DNA from: Alphaproteobacteria bacterium
GTDB taxonomy: Bacteria; Pseudomonadota; Alphaproteobacteria; Rhizobiales; Rhizobiaceae
DNA length: 9,472 nucleotides
Assembly: GCA_017308345.1 (NCBI GenBank)
Contig: JAFKFE010000536.1
Coordinates: 1-9,472 of the forward strand
Direction: 5' to 3'
Shown one piece after another: positions 8,133 to 9,472 of this stretch; position 1 is the stretch's first letter, and the number at the start of each line of letters is the position of its first letter. The position numbers and the translations under genes were made by a program. The notes under the pieces are model-generated. The model was not told the DNA's origin, did no database searches, and saw nothing but the letters and a program-made list of their open reading frames with translations.

Positions 8133-8681
8133 ATGTTCCGGAACGCTGTACGTTATCTGAGAAAGTTCCGCCGAGATCAGCGTGGCGCAGTGCTGGTCGA
8201 GATGACACTCGTCGCGCCGCTGATGTTGGTCTTGTCGGCCGGCGTATTCGAGTTCGGCAACCTCATTCACGACAAGCTGCTGATGGAAGCCGGACTGACC
8301 GACGCGGCCCGCTTCGGGGCCCGTTGCAACAGTCAGTTGTACACCGATGTCGGGTGGTCGGCGATCGACTGCGCCGACATGGCGACAAACATCGCAGTCT
8401 ACGGCACGGCCTCGCTGACGGTCGTGAGCGGCAAGGTGACGAACACTCCGCGCGTCAGCGGGTGGGAGAAAGCGGATGTGACCGTAACCATCGGCGCCAC
8501 CGGTTCCTGCCATGACGCCGTCGTTGCAGGCGTCACACAATATCGATCGGTGACACCGCAAGTGTGCATCGTCAGGGCGGCGGGCACCTATCCCTATAGC
8601 GGCGTCGGCATGCTGGCGCTCCTCAACATCGGCCCGATCACCCTGAGCGGCTTCCATGAGGAGCGGTTGATCCGGTTCTGA
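8133..8681 (+). CDS. tadE: TadE-family pseudopilin
   Basis: The ATG at 8133 follows the tadG-like stop by 5 bases, and AGGTGA, overlapping that stop, is its ribosome site; the open frame further upstream lies inside tadG and is a shadow. The product has 182 residues. After a basic leader, RRDQRG ends at Gly18 and AVLVEMTLVAPLMLVLSAGV follows, the TadE motif with Glu23 at +5, then FEFGNLIHDKLLMEAGLTDAAR (39-60). The exported part has four cysteines (65, 80, 126, 145). TadE and TadF are pseudopilins cleaved by the prepilin peptidase and needed for fibre formation in the Aggregatibacter system. The leader resembles that of the TadG-like protein (DQRG in both), suggesting common ancestry. The next gene starts 2 bases after the stop. 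Confidence 0.9.
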   Translation: MFRNAVRYLRKFRRDQRGAVLVEMTLVAPLMLVLSAGVFEFGNLIHDKLLMEAGLTDAARFGARCNSQLYTDVGWSAIDCADMATNIAVYGTASLTVVSGKVTNTPRVSGWEKADVTVTIGATGSCHDAVVAGVTQYRSVTPQVCIVRAAGTYPYSGVGMLALLNIGPITLSGFHEERLIRF

Positions 8682-8683
8682 CG

Positions 8684-9331
8684 ATGATGGGGCGCTTCGC
8701 AAAATCAGAGCACGGTGCTGCCATGGTCGAGATGACCATTGTCGCTCCCCTGCTCTTCGCGCTAACGCTCGGCTTCGTCGATTTCGGCTACGCGCTCTAT
8801 CAATGGAATGGCGCAACCAAGGCCGTTCAGATCGGGGCAAGGCTGGCGTCGATTTCCGATCCGGTGGTGCCGGCAGCCGTGCTTGCCGCGGCAGCGCCAA
8901 GCTCGGTGCCGGGCGCGCCAGTGGCGGCTGGCGCCTATGCACCCTTCGTCTGCAAATATACCGGCAGCACCGGGGCTTGTAACGGTAGCTCCGCCAACTT
9001 CGACGCCAATGCCTTCAGCCGCATTTTCAGAGGCGATACGGCCGTCACGAATGACGATGCCTGCCCTGCCCTCACCGGAACTCAACGGCCCGGCATGTGC
9101 CATTTCTTTCCCGGCCTTCTGCGAACCAACGTCGTCATAACCTACTCGGCGACCGGACTTGGATTTCAGACCAGGCTTGGCGGCCCCGTACCGACCATCA
9201 CAGTCCAACTGCAAAACCGAACTTTCCAGTTCTTCTTCCTGAGCGGACTGATGGGATTCGGCAACATCAACATGCCCTCCATGCTGAGCACGGTGACGGG
9301 CGAAGACCTGAAAACGAGCGCGCCAACATGA
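8684..9331 (+). CDS. Second TadE-family pseudopilin (TadF position)
   Basis: The product has 215 residues. A short leader ends at Gly11 in SEHG and AAMVEMTIVAPLLFALTLGF follows, with Glu16 at +5; the GAAMVE core is identical to that of Flp. FVDFGYALYQWNGATKAVQIGARLAS (31-56) matches the region after the anchor in TadE proteins. The exported part has an Ala/Pro-rich segment (59-85), four cysteines (90, 99, 127, 139) and a hydrophobic patch FQFFFLSGLMGFG (181-193). Its position after tadE suggests the TadF role, but the sequence is TadE-like, so I leave the symbol empty. Two ATG codons in tandem (8684 and 8687) have no good ribosome site, so translation is probably coupled to tadE. The stop overlaps the next start as ATGA. 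Confidence 0.86.
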   Translation: MMGRFAKSEHGAAMVEMTIVAPLLFALTLGFVDFGYALYQWNGATKAVQIGARLASISDPVVPAAVLAAAAPSSVPGAPVAAGAYAPFVCKYTGSTGACNGSSANFDANAFSRIFRGDTAVTNDDACPALTGTQRPGMCHFFPGLLRTNVVITYSATGLGFQTRLGGPVPTITVQLQNRTFQFFFLSGLMGFGNINMPSMLSTVTGEDLKTSAPT

Positions 9332-9472
9332 ACGCCATCGACACCAGAGTACTGCCCACCAAGCGAAAGCAGGTGGCGCTGTTTTCCGCCGATCCGAACT
9401 GCAAGCGCGACGTCACCACCCGCCTCGACGCGCTGGCGATCTATGACGTCAAGATCGCCGACGTGGCGGAAT
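9328..9472 (+). CDS. cpaE: Probable CpaE/TadZ, pilus localisation protein (5' part, runs off right edge)
   Basis: Only 48 codons are visible. The ATG shares four bases with the previous stop (ATGA), which implies coupled translation. After a polar start, KQVALFSADPNCKRDVTTRL gives a beta strand and a helix like the opening of a receiver fold, as in the atypical receiver domain at the N-terminus of CpaE/TadZ. In the family a ParA/MinD-like ATPase domain follows and places the pilus machine in the cell; that part lies beyond the window. Position next to the other cpa/tad genes supports the call, but the fragment has no diagnostic motif. Another receiver-type regulator is possible. Confidence 0.62.
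   Translation, partial: MNAIDTRVLPTKRKQVALFSADPNCKRDVTTRLDALAIYDVKIADVAE

Noticed and set aside
7135..8208. Minus-strand open frame opposite the TadG-like gene
   Set aside because: It has no recognisable motif, while the plus strand has a clear TadE/G-type N-terminus and proper operon spacing.

Overview
The window carries most of a Tad (tight adherence) / Flp-type IVb pilus locus from a GC-rich alphaproteobacterium, most likely a member of the Hyphomicrobiales (Rhizobiales). That placement is an inference from protein style, codon use, gene content and two CtrA-like boxes in the central regulatory region; the genus cannot be fixed from this window.

Layout. On the minus strand, reading leftward from about 2977, are tadA/cpaF (assembly ATPase), tadB and the start of tadC (inner-membrane platform proteins), which runs off the left edge. 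Then comes a 494-base divergent regulatory region (2978-3471), poorer in GC than the genes around it. On the plus strand follow flp (the pilin), a strong GC-rich hairpin, cpaB/rcpC, cpaC/rcpA (secretin), a 100-residue lipoprotein whose start overlaps the secretin stop, a TadG-like protein, two TadE-family pseudopilins, and the first 48 codons of a probable cpaE/tadZ. Genes within each arm are tightly packed or overlapping, which suggests two divergent operons.

How they work together. CpaF/TadA hydrolyses ATP below a TadB-TadC platform to push Flp subunits into a fibre. The fibre leaves through the CpaC secretin, with CpaB as a periplasmic partner and the small lipoprotein probably at the outer membrane. 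TadE-family proteins and the TadG-like protein are pilin-like accessory subunits with even numbers of cysteines. CpaE is expected to place the machine in the cell. The prepilin peptidase (CpaA/TadV), the larger CpaD and TadD are not in the window.

Most notable: two 11-of-12 CtrA-like boxes in the same orientation 75 bases apart, one just upstream of a TTGACA promoter for flp; a hairpin that may set the ratio of pilin to machinery; a candidate pilotin-like lipoprotein coupled to the secretin; and cysteines concentrated in the pilin-like proteins. This is a recognisable system in an unusual arrangement rather than a wholly new one.
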